Source: Silanimonas lenta DSM 16282 (GTDB lineage Bacteria; Pseudomonadota; Gammaproteobacteria; Xanthomonadales; Xanthomonadaceae). From it: a stretch of 64,000 bases of DNA. Both the position numbers and the translations under genes were made by a program. Below the pieces are notes generated by a model, which searched no databases, had not been told where the DNA came from, and worked only from the letters and a program-made list of their open reading frames with translations. This document shows, piece after piece, positions 41,492 to 52,330 of the stretch (position 1 is the first letter of the stretch; every line of letters starts with the position of its first letter). Location: the NCBI RefSeq assembly GCF_000429065.1, contig NZ_AUBD01000009.1, positions 62,001 through 126,000 of the forward strand. Reading direction: 5' to 3'.

Positions 41492-43606
41492 TCAGTCGCG
41501 GGCCGGCGCGCGCAGCGGCGCCATGCCCTCGAAGCGCTCGAGGTACTCGTCGGTGTAGCTGCGGGTCTGCTGCGGGCTGCGCACCACCCGCGGCGTGATC
41601 AGCACCACCACCTCGGTGCGGTTCTTCGACTGGCTCTGGCGGCCGAAGGCGCCGCCGAGGAAGGGGATACGCGAGAGCCCCGGCGCGCCGGAACTTCCCC
41701 TGGAATCCGTCTGGCTGATGAGGCCGGCCAGCATCACCGTCTCGCCGTCCTGCACCATGGCCTCGGTGGTCACCTCGCGGGTGCTCACGTTCGGGTTGCC
41801 GCCGGCGCCGGGGTCGGCGCTCGGCGAGCTGATGGTCTGGCTGATCTCGAGGAAGACCATGCCATCGCCGCCGATGCGCGGCCGCACCTTCAGCGTGGTG
41901 CCGGTGCGCAGGTACTGGATGTTGCTGATGACGTTGCTGCCGGTGCCGGTGCCGGGATTGAAGGTGGTGCTCTCCACCGCGAGGTCCTGACCCACGGTGA
42001 GGTTGGCCTCGGCATTGTTGCGCACGAACACCGAGGGCGTGGAGAGCACGCGCACGTCGCTGGCGCTGTCGAGGGCACTCACAATGGCGGCGGCATCGGC
42101 CGAGGCGAAGGTGTAGGCCAGGCTGGCCGGCCCGCCGCTGGCGCCGGCCGCGATCTGCCCGGCCACCTGGCCCAGGCTGCCGCGCCCGGGGCGCAGGCCG
42201 CGCAGCTCGGCCGGCACGGCATTGTCGAAGAACCAGTTCACGCCGTAGCTGAGGCTGCCGGTGAGGGCCACCTCGAGCACCTGGGCCTCGATGTGCACCT
42301 GCGCCGGCATCACGTCGAGGCGCTCGATGGCGCGGCGGATCGACTCCCACTGCGCCGGGCTGGCACGCACCATCAGGGCATTGCTCTCCTCGATGGCACT
42401 GATGCCGATGCCGGATTCACCGCCGCGCCCGCCCGGCAGCGAAGTGCCGCCGCTGCTGCCGGCGGCCGGGGCCTGGCTGCGCTGCTGCGGCGGCCGGGAA
42501 ACCGCCCCCACTTCCACCGGCGTGAGGCCCGGCGAGACCGGCGCCGGCCCGCCGCCCCCGGCATTCACCTGGGCATCGAACACCGTGCCGAGCTGGGAGG
42601 CGAGGTCGCCGGCCTTCATGTACTTCACCTCGTACACGTAGAGCCTGGCGCCCTCGCCCGCCATGTCGAGGCGCTCGATCCACTCGCGCGCCGCCTGCAG
42701 GTACTCGCGCTGCGGGGTGATGACGATGATCGAGTTGCTGCCCTGCACCGGCAGGAAGCGGAACATGCCGGCCAGCGGCGTGCCGCTCTCCGGGCCGAAG
42801 GTGCGCTCCAGGGCGGCGACGATCTTCTCGGCCTCCGAGCTCTGGATCGGGAACACGCCCACCGACATGCCCTTGAGCCAGTCGACATCGAAGATGCGCA
42901 CCGTACGCAGGTAGTTCTCGAGCTCGCTGCGGGTGCCGCCGAGCACGATGAGGTTGCGCGCGGCATCGGTCTGCACCACCGCGCCCTGGCGCACGTAGGG
43001 CTTGAGCAGCTTCTCCATCTCGGTGACCGAGACGTACTGCAGCGGCACGGCGCGCAGCTCGAAGCCACGGGCTGTGGCCGGGCTGCCGGTGCGCAGCGGC
43101 AGGTTGCCGGCCACCGCCTGGTCGGCCGGCACCACGGCGTAGCGGCCCTCGCTCCAGATCAGCCGGGCATTGTTCCAGCCCAGCACCATCTCGAGCAGGG
43201 CGAGCGCCTGGGCCGGGCTCACCGGCCGCGGCGTACCGAGCGTCACCGTGCCCTGCACGGTAGGGGCGATGACGTAGTTCTGCTGCAGAAGATCGCCCAG
43301 GATGAGCTTCACCACCGCGTGCAGGGACTCGCCCTCGAAGTTGAAGGTGGCCTCGCCGGCCTGCGGCAGGGCCGGTGGCGGCTGCGAGGCCAGCGCCTCG
43401 TTGATGACCCGGCCGGTGCCGGGCTGCAGCATGACCCCGCCGGAGGGCGTGGCATCGGCCAGCACCTCACCCTCGGCGCGGCGGATCTCCGGCACGGGGC
43501 CGGCCTCGGCGCTGCGGCGGACCTCCGGCACCGGCACGGTGGCGCAGCCGGCGAGGGCCGTGGCAAGGGCGGCGGACAGCAGCGGCGTGGTCTTCATGGG
43601 GCTCAT
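41492..43606 (-). CDS. gspD: Type II secretion secretin (GspD/XpsD)
   Basis: Outer-membrane channel of the type II secretion system. 704 residues: signal peptide with lipobox LAGC (Cys21), N-terminal ring domains including VVKLILGDLLQQNYVI and repeats ending in IVLGGTRSELENYLRTV and SIIVITPQREYLQAA, a glycine/serine-rich loop near 380, and the secretin core (VHIEAQVLEVALTGSLSYGVNW, VQDGETVMLAGLI, TEVVVLITPRVV). A lipidated secretin would not need a pilotin for lipid-based sorting. The ATG overlaps the stop of the N gene; it is the last T2SS gene, as xpsD is. Confidence 0.96.
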   Translation of the reverse strand: MSPMKTTPLLSAALATALAGCATVPVPEVRRSAEAGPVPEIRRAEGEVLADATPSGGVMLQPGTGRVINEALASQPPPALPQAGEATFNFEGESLHAVVKLILGDLLQQNYVIAPTVQGTVTLGTPRPVSPAQALALLEMVLGWNNARLIWSEGRYAVVPADQAVAGNLPLRTGSPATARGFELRAVPLQYVSVTEMEKLLKPYVRQGAVVQTDAARNLIVLGGTRSELENYLRTVRIFDVDWLKGMSVGVFPIQSSEAEKIVAALERTFGPESGTPLAGMFRFLPVQGSNSIIVITPQREYLQAAREWIERLDMAGEGARLYVYEVKYMKAGDLASQLGTVFDAQVNAGGGGPAPVSPGLTPVEVGAVSRPPQQRSQAPAAGSSGGTSLPGGRGGESGIGISAIEESNALMVRASPAQWESIRRAIERLDVMPAQVHIEAQVLEVALTGSLSYGVNWFFDNAVPAELRGLRPGRGSLGQVAGQIAAGASGGPASLAYTFASADAAAIVSALDSASDVRVLSTPSVFVRNNAEANLTVGQDLAVESTTFNPGTGTGSNVISNIQYLRTGTTLKVRPRIGGDGMVFLEISQTISSPSADPGAGGNPNVSTREVTTEAMVQDGETVMLAGLISQTDSRGSSGAPGLSRIPFLGGAFGRQSQSKNRTEVVVLITPRVVRSPQQTRSYTDEYLERFEGMAPLRAPARD

Positions 43607-44325
43607 TGCTCGGCGATGGGGGCGTTGGCGTTGCGGGCCTGCTGCTCGCGCAGGGCCGCGCGGCGCGCCTCGATGCGGGCGCGGATGGCCTCGATCTGGG
43701 CCTGGTCGGCGGCACCGCGCTGGGCCTCGGCCTCGGCGGCCGCGGCCTGTTCGACCAGGCTTTGCGGCGCACCGGGGGCCGGGGCCTGCTCGGGCTTGGC
43801 CTCGGTGAACGGAATCGGGGTGGGCAGCGAACCGCCCTGGCCGTCGAACAGGCGCAGGTCGAGCACGCGCTGGCCCTCCGGGCCTTCCAGGGTGGCGCGG
43901 CGCGGCTCCAGCCCGACGAGCCGCCAGGCGGTGCCGGGGATGGGGTCGCCGAGGCGCACGCGGCGGTTCACCTGCCCGTTCTGCTCGCTGAACACCGCCA
44001 TGCGCAGGGCCTCGGTGAGCACCACCGAGGTCAGCACGCCCTCGAAGGGCGCCTTCTGCTCGGCGGCGGCCACGGCCACCGGCGCCGGGCGGCGGTCCGG
44101 CGAGAACAGCGGCCGCTCGCCCACGGCGAGGTACTGCTCGGGCGGGCCGAGCCGCGGCGCCGTCTCGCGGAAGCGCAGCTCGGGCACCGGCGGCGCCAGG
44201 GCGGGATTGGCCGGGTGCGGGCCCACCCGGCCACCGAGACCGGCCACGGCGAGCAGCAGCAGGCCGAAGGCCCAGACGGCCAGGGTGGCGAGCAGCCAGG
44301 TGGCGGGGCGCAGGCGCTCAGGCAT
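43603..44325 (-). CDS. gspN: Type II secretion protein N (XpsN type, GspC role)
   Basis: Bitopic inner-membrane protein that, in Xanthomonas, stabilises the L-M complex and links it to the secretin, the job of GspC elsewhere. 240 residues: one membrane segment (about 8-30), a PulC-like homology region (VGERPLFSPDRRPAP, then FEGVLTSVVLTEALRMAVF...VRLGDPIPGTAWRLVGLEPRRATLE), and an alanine/glutamate-rich C-terminal helix. The start at 44325 overlaps gspM by 8 bp. Assigned largely by its position between M and D. Confidence 0.85.
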   Translation of the reverse strand: MPERLRPATWLLATLAVWAFGLLLLAVAGLGGRVGPHPANPALAPPVPELRFRETAPRLGPPEQYLAVGERPLFSPDRRPAPVAVAAAEQKAPFEGVLTSVVLTEALRMAVFSEQNGQVNRRVRLGDPIPGTAWRLVGLEPRRATLEGPEGQRVLDLRLFDGQGGSLPTPIPFTEAKPEQAPAPGAPQSLVEQAAAAEAEAQRGAADQAQIEAIRARIEARRAALREQQARNANAPIAEQ

Positions 44326-44923
44326 TGGGCCCCCCCGGGCGCGGTCCCGGCCGCAGGTAGCCATAGAGGTCGAACACCACGTCGATGCGGGTGTCGGTCA
44401 CCGCCTGCCCCATGCCGAAGTAGCCGGCCATGCTGTTGAGGGCGAGGTTGTCGATGAAGAGCTGCGGGCTGCCGCTTTCCAGGGCGTGCAGGAGCTGCCC
44501 CAGCAGGGCGGCGTCGCAGCGCAGGCGGATCTGCACCGTGACCCGCGGGTAAGGGTCGCGGGCTGGGGCCTCGAGGGGCGTGCGCGCCACCATCTCGCAG
44601 GCCAGCGGGTTGGGCGAGACGCGGCGGATGTCGGATTCGAGGCGCTGCACCAGGGCCGCGGTGGCGAGGTCCTTGTCCGGCTCGGCGAGGAACCCGGGGT
44701 TGGCCGCCTCGATTTCGCGCACCTCGCGCAGGCGGGCCTCGAGCAGCGGGATCTGCTGCCCTTCCATGCGCAGGGCAAGCTCCTCGTCACGCACTTCGGC
44801 GATCTTGCCGCCGAGCGCGCGCATCGGCGCGGTCCACCAGGGATGCACCAGCAGAAGATAGGCGAGGGCCAGCCCCAGGCCCAGCCAGAGCAGTGGCCGG
44901 TAGCGCTCAAGGACGGGGCGCAT
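44318..44923 (-). CDS. gspM: Type II secretion protein GspM
   Basis: Inner-membrane component that dimerises with GspL in the secretion platform. 201 residues: short cytoplasmic tail, one membrane segment at about 11-27, coiled-coil-prone region (KIAEVRDEELALRMEGQQIPLLEARLREVREIEAANPG) and a ferredoxin-like periplasmic domain. The sequence is divergent, so identification rests on topology and on position between L and N. It overlaps both neighbours (17 and 8 bp). Confidence 0.85.
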   Translation of the reverse strand: MRPVLERYRPLLWLGLGLALAYLLLVHPWWTAPMRALGGKIAEVRDEELALRMEGQQIPLLEARLREVREIEAANPGFLAEPDKDLATAALVQRLESDIRRVSPNPLACEMVARTPLEAPARDPYPRVTVQIRLRCDAALLGQLLHALESGSPQLFIDNLALNSMAGYFGMGQAVTDTRIDVVFDLYGYLRPGPRPGGPNA

Positions 44924-46043
44924 CGCGTCCTCCCGGCACCAGTTCGGCCACCACGGTGAAACCGTCGCGCCCGGTGGCGCGGTCCTGCTGCACCGTGCCC
45001 ACCAGGGCCGGCCCCTTGAGGTAGGGCGAGGCCTGCAGGGTCGGCACCACGGTGCCGGCCGAGCGGGCGAAGCCGGTGAGGGTGATCCGCCCCTGCTCCA
45101 CCGACAGGCGCTGGAGATGCACGTCGTCGGGCAGGCGGGCGCTGAGGTCGGCCAGCACCTCCAGCACCGTCGGCCGGGCGGCGCGCTGCTCGGCGAGGAA
45201 GTTGGCCGCCGAGGCCGCGGCCTCGAGCTGCTGGCGCAGGGCGCGGGCCTCGCGGGCGGTCTCGAAGGCGGCATCGCGCCCGGCCTCGAGCCGGGCCAGG
45301 GCGCGCTCGCGGTTGCCCAGGCTCAGCATGCCGGCAGCGAGCAGGCAGAACAGGCTCCCGCCCACCAGGGCGAGGCGCAGCATCGGCTCGCGGTCACGGC
45401 GCAGCGACCGGCTGGCCGCCGGCAGCAGGTTGCGGCGCCCTCCGGCACGGGCCGCGGCATCATCGACATCGACGCCGGCCAGCCGCCCGGCCAGCGGCCC
45501 CAGGGCCGCCAGCGCCGCCTCCAGCACGGCGCGCGGCACGACCACGAGTTCCGCCCGCAGCCGCCCTTCGGCAGGCTGCCGGGCCAGCACCCGGGAGGCA
45601 TACACCACCTGGTCCGGGCTGAACGGGGTCTGGCGGTCGATCTCGTGGCGCAGCACGGCCTCGAGCTGGGCTTCCGCCGCCAGCGGCAGGGCCAGCTCGC
45701 GCCTCAGGGCCTGCGACGGCGGCAGCGCCAGCCAGAGCTCGCCCTCCACGCCACGGCGGTCGAGGCTGGCGGCCAGCGCGGCCGGCCCCTCCCCGCCTGC
45801 CAGCGGCAGCGGCGGCAGCGGAGTGCGGTCGGCGCCGGCCTCTTCCTCGAGCCGCAGTTCCTCCCCTTCCAGCCGCAGCCACAGCCGGCGGGCGGGCGGG
45901 AAACAGCGCTGTTGCCAGCCGGGCGGCAGCAGGGCCAGCAGGTCCTCCCACCAGGCCGCGAGATGGCGCGCGAGCGCACTGGCCGACCAGCGCAGGCGCA
46001 GGGTGTCCCAGTCGAGCTTGGCGGGAAGGGGGGCGGTGGCCAT
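44907..46043 (-). CDS. gspL: Type II secretion protein GspL
   Basis: Couples the ATPase GspE to the inner-membrane platform. 378 residues: an actin-like cytoplasmic domain (about 1-225, PilM-like; ELWLALPPSQALRRELALPLAAEAQLEAVLRHEIDRQTPF), one membrane segment at about 229-246, and a PilN-like periplasmic domain. It follows gspK with a TGATG junction and overlaps gspM by 17 bp. Confidence 0.9.
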   Translation of the reverse strand: MATAPLPAKLDWDTLRLRWSASALARHLAAWWEDLLALLPPGWQQRCFPPARRLWLRLEGEELRLEEEAGADRTPLPPLPLAGGEGPAALAASLDRRGVEGELWLALPPSQALRRELALPLAAEAQLEAVLRHEIDRQTPFSPDQVVYASRVLARQPAEGRLRAELVVVPRAVLEAALAALGPLAGRLAGVDVDDAAARAGGRRNLLPAASRSLRRDREPMLRLALVGGSLFCLLAAGMLSLGNRERALARLEAGRDAAFETAREARALRQQLEAAASAANFLAEQRAARPTVLEVLADLSARLPDDVHLQRLSVEQGRITLTGFARSAGTVVPTLQASPYLKGPALVGTVQQDRATGRDGFTVVAELVPGGRDAPRP

Positions 46044-46924
46044 CAGTCCTGTTGTCCGTGGCGCCAGACCAGCGGCGTGTAGACCTGGCCGAGGAAGCCC
46101 CCCGCGCCGACGCGCACGGTGGTTTCGAGTTCGGCCATCGGCCCGTCGGCCCGCGCGGCGCGGCTGGAAATACTATACGTGCCGGTGCCGGAGGCGGCGA
46201 GGACGATGCCGCCGGGCAGCACCGGCGGCGGCATGCCGGGCTGCAGCTGCGCCCGCGCCGCCAGCACCTGCTCGATCACCGCGGGGGCCAGGCCCATGGC
46301 GGCCAGCACCGGGCGGTCGGCGAAGGCGAGGTTGGGCTGGGCAAGCCCGGTGTAGACCGTGAGGTAGGGCCGCACCTCGCGGTACAGGGCATGGCGCATG
46401 CCGAGCACCCGCTGCAGTTCCGACACCCGGGTGAAGGGCCGGTCGGCCGGGCCGTAGGGCAGGCCGGCCGCCCGGTACTCGCGGGCCTCGCCCCCTCCAC
46501 CGGGGGAGACGAGGCCATCGGCATCGCGCCAGTCGACGATCGCCCCGGCGAGCTGCGCGGCCTCGCCCGCTCCCAGGCCGAACTGCTGGAACAGGCGGGC
46601 GAGCAGGCCGGCGTCGGCCACGTTGAGGTCGATCTTGCCGCTCTCGTCCACCACCGCCACCCGCACCTCGATGCCGTCACCGAAATCGAAGGCCTGCTCG
46701 CGGCCGTCCGGCAGGGGCCGGCGGCGCTCGTCGATGGCGAGCAGGCGCGCCGCCACCGCCTCGATCCCGGCCTCGGCCGCATGCTCCAGTTCCACCCGCT
46801 GGCGCAGGGCCGCGGCCTGCAGGGCCTCGGCATGGGCGTTCAGGGCGAACAGGCCGACCAGCGCCGAAAGCAGCGCCAGCAGCCAGAGCACCACCACCAG
46901 GGCCACGCCGCGCTGCCGCTTCAT
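46043..46924 (-). CDS. gspK: Minor pseudopilin GspK
   Basis: Large minor pseudopilin at the tip of the T2SS pseudopilus, complexed with I and J. 293 residues. The prepilin leader MKRQRG is followed by the hydrophobic helix VALVVVLWLLALLSALVGLF. It lacks the glutamate at +5, which is normal for GspK. The helical insertion domain (LNVADAGLLARLFQQFG, AIVDWRDADG) is as expected. Confidence 0.93.
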   Translation of the reverse strand: MKRQRGVALVVVLWLLALLSALVGLFALNAHAEALQAAALRQRVELEHAAEAGIEAVAARLLAIDERRRPLPDGREQAFDFGDGIEVRVAVVDESGKIDLNVADAGLLARLFQQFGLGAGEAAQLAGAIVDWRDADGLVSPGGGGEAREYRAAGLPYGPADRPFTRVSELQRVLGMRHALYREVRPYLTVYTGLAQPNLAFADRPVLAAMGLAPAVIEQVLAARAQLQPGMPPPVLPGGIVLAASGTGTYSISSRAARADGPMAELETTVRVGAGGFLGQVYTPLVWRHGQQD

Positions 46925-47589
46925 TGCTCGCCCTCCCCCCGGCCATCGCGGCGCGCGGCCTCGGGCAGGCCGCCCGTCGCGCCCGAGAGGCTGTAGCGCA
47001 GCGGCACCACGAGGGTGGGGAAGGCCTGGCGCGGCTCGCGGAAGCGGGCCAGCAGCCGCACCTGGCTCGGCAGCTGGCCGATGCGGTCCCAGTGCGGGGC
47101 CCAGTCCTCCACCCGGCCATCGGGGGCGAAGCCGCGGGCCTCGAAGCGGGCCTCGGCAAGGCCCTCCAGCAGCACCTCGGGGGGGCGCTCGGCGCGCAGC
47201 GGGCCTTCCGGGGTCATCAGCCGGTGCTCGAACACCAGCCGCTGGCCGCGCGGCCCCGGCTCCAGCCGGAACACCTGCAGGTAGGCCCCGCCCCGGCCGA
47301 GATAGCCCGGCAGTTCGGCCACCAGCTCCACCCGCTCGCCGGACAGGCGCAGCAGGCGCAGTTCCTCGAAGCCCGCCGCGGGGTCGATGGCCTGCGGCAG
47401 GGCCAGCGAGAGCTGGCGGCGCAGGAAGCCCTGCACCGTGCGCACCCGGTCGCTCTGCATCGCCACACGCTCGGCCGAGGCGGCGGCCCGGGTGGCGCCC
47501 TGCACGATGCCGAAGGCCAGCGCCAGCCCGGTGGCCATCAGCGCCACCGCCAGCAGCAGCTCCATCAGGCTGAAGCCGCGCGCCCTCAC
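46921..47589 (-). CDS. gspJ: Minor pseudopilin GspJ
   Basis: Minor pseudopilin of the tip complex. 222 residues from a GTG overlapping the gspI stop (GTGA). The leader is only five residues (MRARG) before FSLMELLLAVALMATGL, with the +5 glutamate present. The rest is a beta-rich domain (ELRLLRLSGERVELVAELPG). It overlaps gspK by 4 bp. Confidence 0.92.
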   Translation of the reverse strand: MRARGFSLMELLLAVALMATGLALAFGIVQGATRAAASAERVAMQSDRVRTVQGFLRRQLSLALPQAIDPAAGFEELRLLRLSGERVELVAELPGYLGRGGAYLQVFRLEPGPRGQRLVFEHRLMTPEGPLRAERPPEVLLEGLAEARFEARGFAPDGRVEDWAPHWDRIGQLPSQVRLLARFREPRQAFPTLVVPLRYSLSGATGGLPEAARRDGRGEGEQ

Positions 47590-48062
47590 AGGTCCTCCGG
47601 CAGCGGGTAGAGCGCCCGCAGGGTGCGGGTGGCAAGGCGCTGCCGCGGCCCGCCCTCGCCCCACTCCAGCACCAGCGAGAGCTCGTAGAGCACCGGCTCG
47701 CCCGCATCGATGATTCCGCCCTCGCCCCCCTGTCCGGCGGGCGGCAGGGCCGCGCCGGGCAGAGGATCGGCCACGCGCCGCACCTCCAGCGTCCAGCGAT
47801 AGCGCCCACCCTCGAGCTCGCCGCCGCGGCGGCCCGGCCGCAGGCGCTCCACCCGACCGAGGTTGTCGAGCAGGCTGCGGGCATGCAGGGCGGCCTCGCC
47901 GTGGCGCTCGGCATCGGCGACGTCGCGCAGGCCGTTCGAGAGGATGGACAGCAGCAGCACCGCCGCCCCCGCGAGCAGGGCGAAGGCGAGCAGCACCTCG
48001 AGCAGGGTGAAGCCGCGCTGCCGCCCCCCCCCACCCGTCCGCCGCATCACGTCCCGCCTCAT
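47586..48062 (-). CDS. gspI: Minor pseudopilin GspI
   Basis: Minor pseudopilin that nucleates the tip complex. 158 residues from ATG 48062, which overlaps the gspH stop; a second ATG (48047) is five codons in. The leader ends RQRG before FTLLEVLLAFALLAGAAVLLL, with +5 glutamate. Confidence 0.92.
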   Translation of the reverse strand: MRRDVMRRTGGGGRQRGFTLLEVLLAFALLAGAAVLLLSILSNGLRDVADAERHGEAALHARSLLDNLGRVERLRPGRRGGELEGGRYRWTLEVRRVADPLPGAALPPAGQGGEGGIIDAGEPVLYELSLVLEWGEGGPRQRLATRTLRALYPLPEDL

Positions 48063-48559
48063 CGCCCACCCGCCCCGCGCTCCACCCGCACCGCGCCGGT
48101 GAGCCAGTGCACGTCCACGTGCCAGGCCGCCCCCTCGCGCCGCAGCACGATGCGCCCGCCAGTGCTGCTGCCGTCGGGGAAGAAGCGGATGGCGGCGATG
48201 CCGGGGCCGGGCTGCTCCTCGCGCGCCACCGTGGCGCCGAGCTGCAGGGCCTCCGGCAGCCGGCCCTGGCGCCTGGGCGTCTCGCGCCCGGCCTCGAGGC
48301 TGCGCCATTCCCGGTTCACGGTGTCGATCAGGAACTGCTGGTCGCGCCCGCTGGCCAGCGCCCGGGCCCGGGTGGCGCGCAGCTCGGCCGCCACCGCGCC
48401 GGTGGCCTCGCGCAACTGTTGCCCCGGCAGGGCGCCGACGAGGGCGCCGGCGAACAGAGCAAAGGCCACGGCGGCCAGGCCCGCCACCACCAGCAGCTCG
48501 ATCAGGCTGAAGCCCTGCTGCCAGCGGACGGCTGGGAAGCGGGCGGGAAAGCGCGGCAT
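48059..48559 (-). CDS. gspH: Minor pseudopilin GspH
   Basis: Minor pseudopilin. 166 residues: leader MPRFPARFPAVRWQQG, then FSLIELLVVAGLAAVAFALF with +5 glutamate, and a beta-rich globular domain with IRFFPDGSSTGGRIVL, a GspH/FimT signature. It starts 41 bp after gspG, the widest gap inside the T2SS run. Confidence 0.93.
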   Translation of the reverse strand: MPRFPARFPAVRWQQGFSLIELLVVAGLAAVAFALFAGALVGALPGQQLREATGAVAAELRATRARALASGRDQQFLIDTVNREWRSLEAGRETPRRQGRLPEALQLGATVAREEQPGPGIAAIRFFPDGSSTGGRIVLRREGAAWHVDVHWLTGAVRVERGAGGR

Positions 48560-48573
48560 CGGCAGGCCCGAGG

Positions 48574-48599
48574 AAAAAAACAGTGGCCCCCGGCGCCGG
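48574..48599 (-). terminator. Possible attenuator after gspG
   Basis: Just after the gspG stop on the minus strand is the self-complementary CCGGCGCCGG (48599-48590), then about nine bases, then a run of seven T (48580-48574). The stem is not a standard hairpin, so this is at best a partial terminator. Position fits a drop in transcription after the abundant major pseudopilin. Confidence 0.3.
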
Positions 48600-48600
48600 C

Positions 48601-49026
48601 TCAGGGGCGCACGAGGTCGGCGGCGGTGCTCTCGCCGCCGGGCTTGCCGTCGCTGCCGAAGCTCACCAGCTCGAACTCGCCGTTGCGGCCCGGCGTGCGG
48701 ATCTGGATCGGCCGCTTCCACGGGTCCTGCAGGTCCTCCGCCTTGCGCACGTAGGGTCCGAGCCAGCCATTCACCCCGGGGTTGGACACCAGGGCCTCGA
48801 GCGAGGCCGGCAGCTGGCCGGTGTCCATGCGGTACTGCTCGACCTTCGAGGCCAGGGTCTCGAGCTGGGTTTCGGCCAGGCGCACGTTCGCCTGGTCGCG
48901 GCCGCCGAAGATCTGGCTGGCGGCGAAGGCCATGATGGCGGCGATGATGCCGACCACGATCAGGATCTCCATCAGGCTGAAGCCCGACTGGCGGCGGGCG
49001 GCAAGGCCCCGGTGCATCACGCGCAT
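48601..49026 (-). CDS. gspG: Major pseudopilin GspG
   Basis: Builds the shaft of the T2SS pseudopilus. 141 residues: leader ending RRQSG, then FSLMEILIVVGIIAAIMAF with the +5 glutamate, and the conserved C-terminal calcium-loop region (WLGPYVRKAEDLQDPWKRPI, ELVSFGSDGKPGG). It begins GTGATG at the gspF stop; either the GTG (49029) or the ATG (49026) may be used. Confidence 0.97.
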   Translation of the reverse strand: MRVMHRGLAARRQSGFSLMEILIVVGIIAAIMAFAASQIFGGRDQANVRLAETQLETLASKVEQYRMDTGQLPASLEALVSNPGVNGWLGPYVRKAEDLQDPWKRPIQIRTPGRNGEFELVSFGSDGKPGGESTAADLVRP

Positions 49027-50249
49027 CACAGCACTCCTGCGGAACTGGTGAGTTGGTAGATCGGAACGAGCACGGCCACGATGACGAGGCCCACCAGCAC
49101 CGCCATCAGCACGGTGATGAGCGGCACCAGGGCCGAGAGCGCGCGCTGGATGGCACGCTGGGTCTCGGTGTCGAAAGTGTCGGCCACCTTGAGCAGCATG
49201 GCCGGAAGCTCGCCGGACTCCTCCCCCACCTGCACCATCTGTACGGCGAGACGAGGGAAGCGCTTGGTCTTGCCGAGGGCGAAGCCCAGACCCTGCCCGG
49301 TCTTCACGTCCTCGGCCGCCTGTTCGAGTGCCGCGGCCAGCGCCCGGTTCCCCAGCACCTGCGCGGCGATGCCGAGGCTGGCGAGCAGGGGCACGCCATT
49401 GCCCAGCAGGGTGCCGAGGGTGCGGGCAAGCCGCGCCGTCTCGTAGCGGGCCAGCAGTTCACCGAGGCGCGGGCGGCCCAGCAGCCAGGCGTCGAAGCGC
49501 GCCCGCGGCCCGGGCTGGCGCAGCTGGCGCAGCACGAGCAGCAGGCCGAGGGCCAGAGCGACGAAGGCAGGCAGCCAGTAATCGCGCACCAGCAGGCCGC
49601 CCGCCAGCACCGCCTGCGTGTACCAGGGCAGCACCACGTCGGTGCTTTCCAGGAGCTCGTTGAACTGCGGCACCACCACCCCGAGCAGGAAGGCCGAGAC
49701 GGCCAGCGCCATCACCAGCAGCAGCACCGGATAGACCAGGGCGGAAACCACCTGCGCCTTCAGCGCCGCGGCGCGCTCGAGGTAGTCGGCCAGCCGCAGC
49801 AGGGCCGGCTGCAGGCCGCCACCCGCCTCGCCGGCCCGCACCAGGTTCACGTAGAGCCGCGGAAACAGCCCGTGCTGCTGCTCCAGCGCCGCCGAGAGCG
49901 GCAGGCCGCCGCGCACTGCCTCGCGGATGCGCTCGACCACCCGCCTGCCCTGCGGGTGCTCGGGCAGGTCGAGCAGGGTGCCGAGCGCGCGGTCCAGCGG
50001 CTGCCCGGCGCCGAGCAGGGTGGCGAGCTGCTGGGTGAAATGCAGCAGGCCGGCCGCGTCCATCGCCTTTCGCCGGAACAGCGCGGCCAGGCCCTCTCCC
50101 GCCCCCTCGTCCAGCGTGGTGCCCACCTCCAGCGGCAGGTAACCCTGTTCCTGCAAACGCGCGACCACGTCTTCGGCGCGCGGGGCCTCCATGCTGCCGG
50201 AGAGCGTTTCACCAGCGGCGCTCAGGGCCTTGTAGCGGAAGAGCGCCAC
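49026..50249 (-). CDS. gspF: Type II secretion platform protein GspF
   Basis: Polytopic inner-membrane protein at the centre of the platform. 407 residues from a GTG at 50249. N-terminal MALFRYKALSAAGETLSGSM, two GspF domains (HFTQQLATLLGAGQPLDRALGTL and RLARTLGTLLGNGVPLLASL) and three membrane segments, ending VIVAVLVPIYQLTSS. It lies 4 bp after gspE. Confidence 0.96.
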   Translation of the reverse strand: MALFRYKALSAAGETLSGSMEAPRAEDVVARLQEQGYLPLEVGTTLDEGAGEGLAALFRRKAMDAAGLLHFTQQLATLLGAGQPLDRALGTLLDLPEHPQGRRVVERIREAVRGGLPLSAALEQQHGLFPRLYVNLVRAGEAGGGLQPALLRLADYLERAAALKAQVVSALVYPVLLLVMALAVSAFLLGVVVPQFNELLESTDVVLPWYTQAVLAGGLLVRDYWLPAFVALALGLLLVLRQLRQPGPRARFDAWLLGRPRLGELLARYETARLARTLGTLLGNGVPLLASLGIAAQVLGNRALAAALEQAAEDVKTGQGLGFALGKTKRFPRLAVQMVQVGEESGELPAMLLKVADTFDTETQRAIQRALSALVPLITVLMAVLVGLVIVAVLVPIYQLTSSAGVL

Positions 50250-50253
50250 GCGA

Positions 50254-51993
<1,740 letters not shown>

Positions 51994-52330
51994 CGCCCAA
52001 GGGTAGCAGGGGCGTGTGGCGAAAAGCGGTCGCCGCGGGCGAGCCTAGCTGTCGCGTTCGATTCCACCTCGGGGCGCCTGCCTCGTGCGGGCGGCGGTTT
52101 CAGGAGGCGAGCCTGCCTGCCGCGCGCGGCATTTCGCTCTTCCCTCGGTCGGGGCACTCCTGCCCCGACTCGGGCGCTCGCCATCCTTGGGCTCGCTTGC
52201 CGCGAAACGCCACTCGCGGCGTCGCGGCTCGCAGCGAGACAGCCGGAGCGCCGCGCCCGCGGGGAGTGCGCCCTCGTGAGCCCGGTCTGCGGAGGAGACG
52301 GCCCTCGAAGGAGCAGGCTGCCCTTCCCGC
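51994..52330. repeat. Intergenic repeat, copy B (gspE-purL gap)
   Basis: Non-coding, 337 bp. It shares with copy A a 17-bp exact block (52074-52090) and a 38-bp block (52244-52281, one mismatch) at nearly the same spacing. The middle differs and contains a 9-bp perfect hairpin (GTCGGGGCA, 52148-52156; TGCCCCGAC, 52161-52169). It ends next to the purL stop, as copy A ends next to the rsmI stop. The gspE promoter must lie in or just before its right part on the minus strand. Confidence 0.6.
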
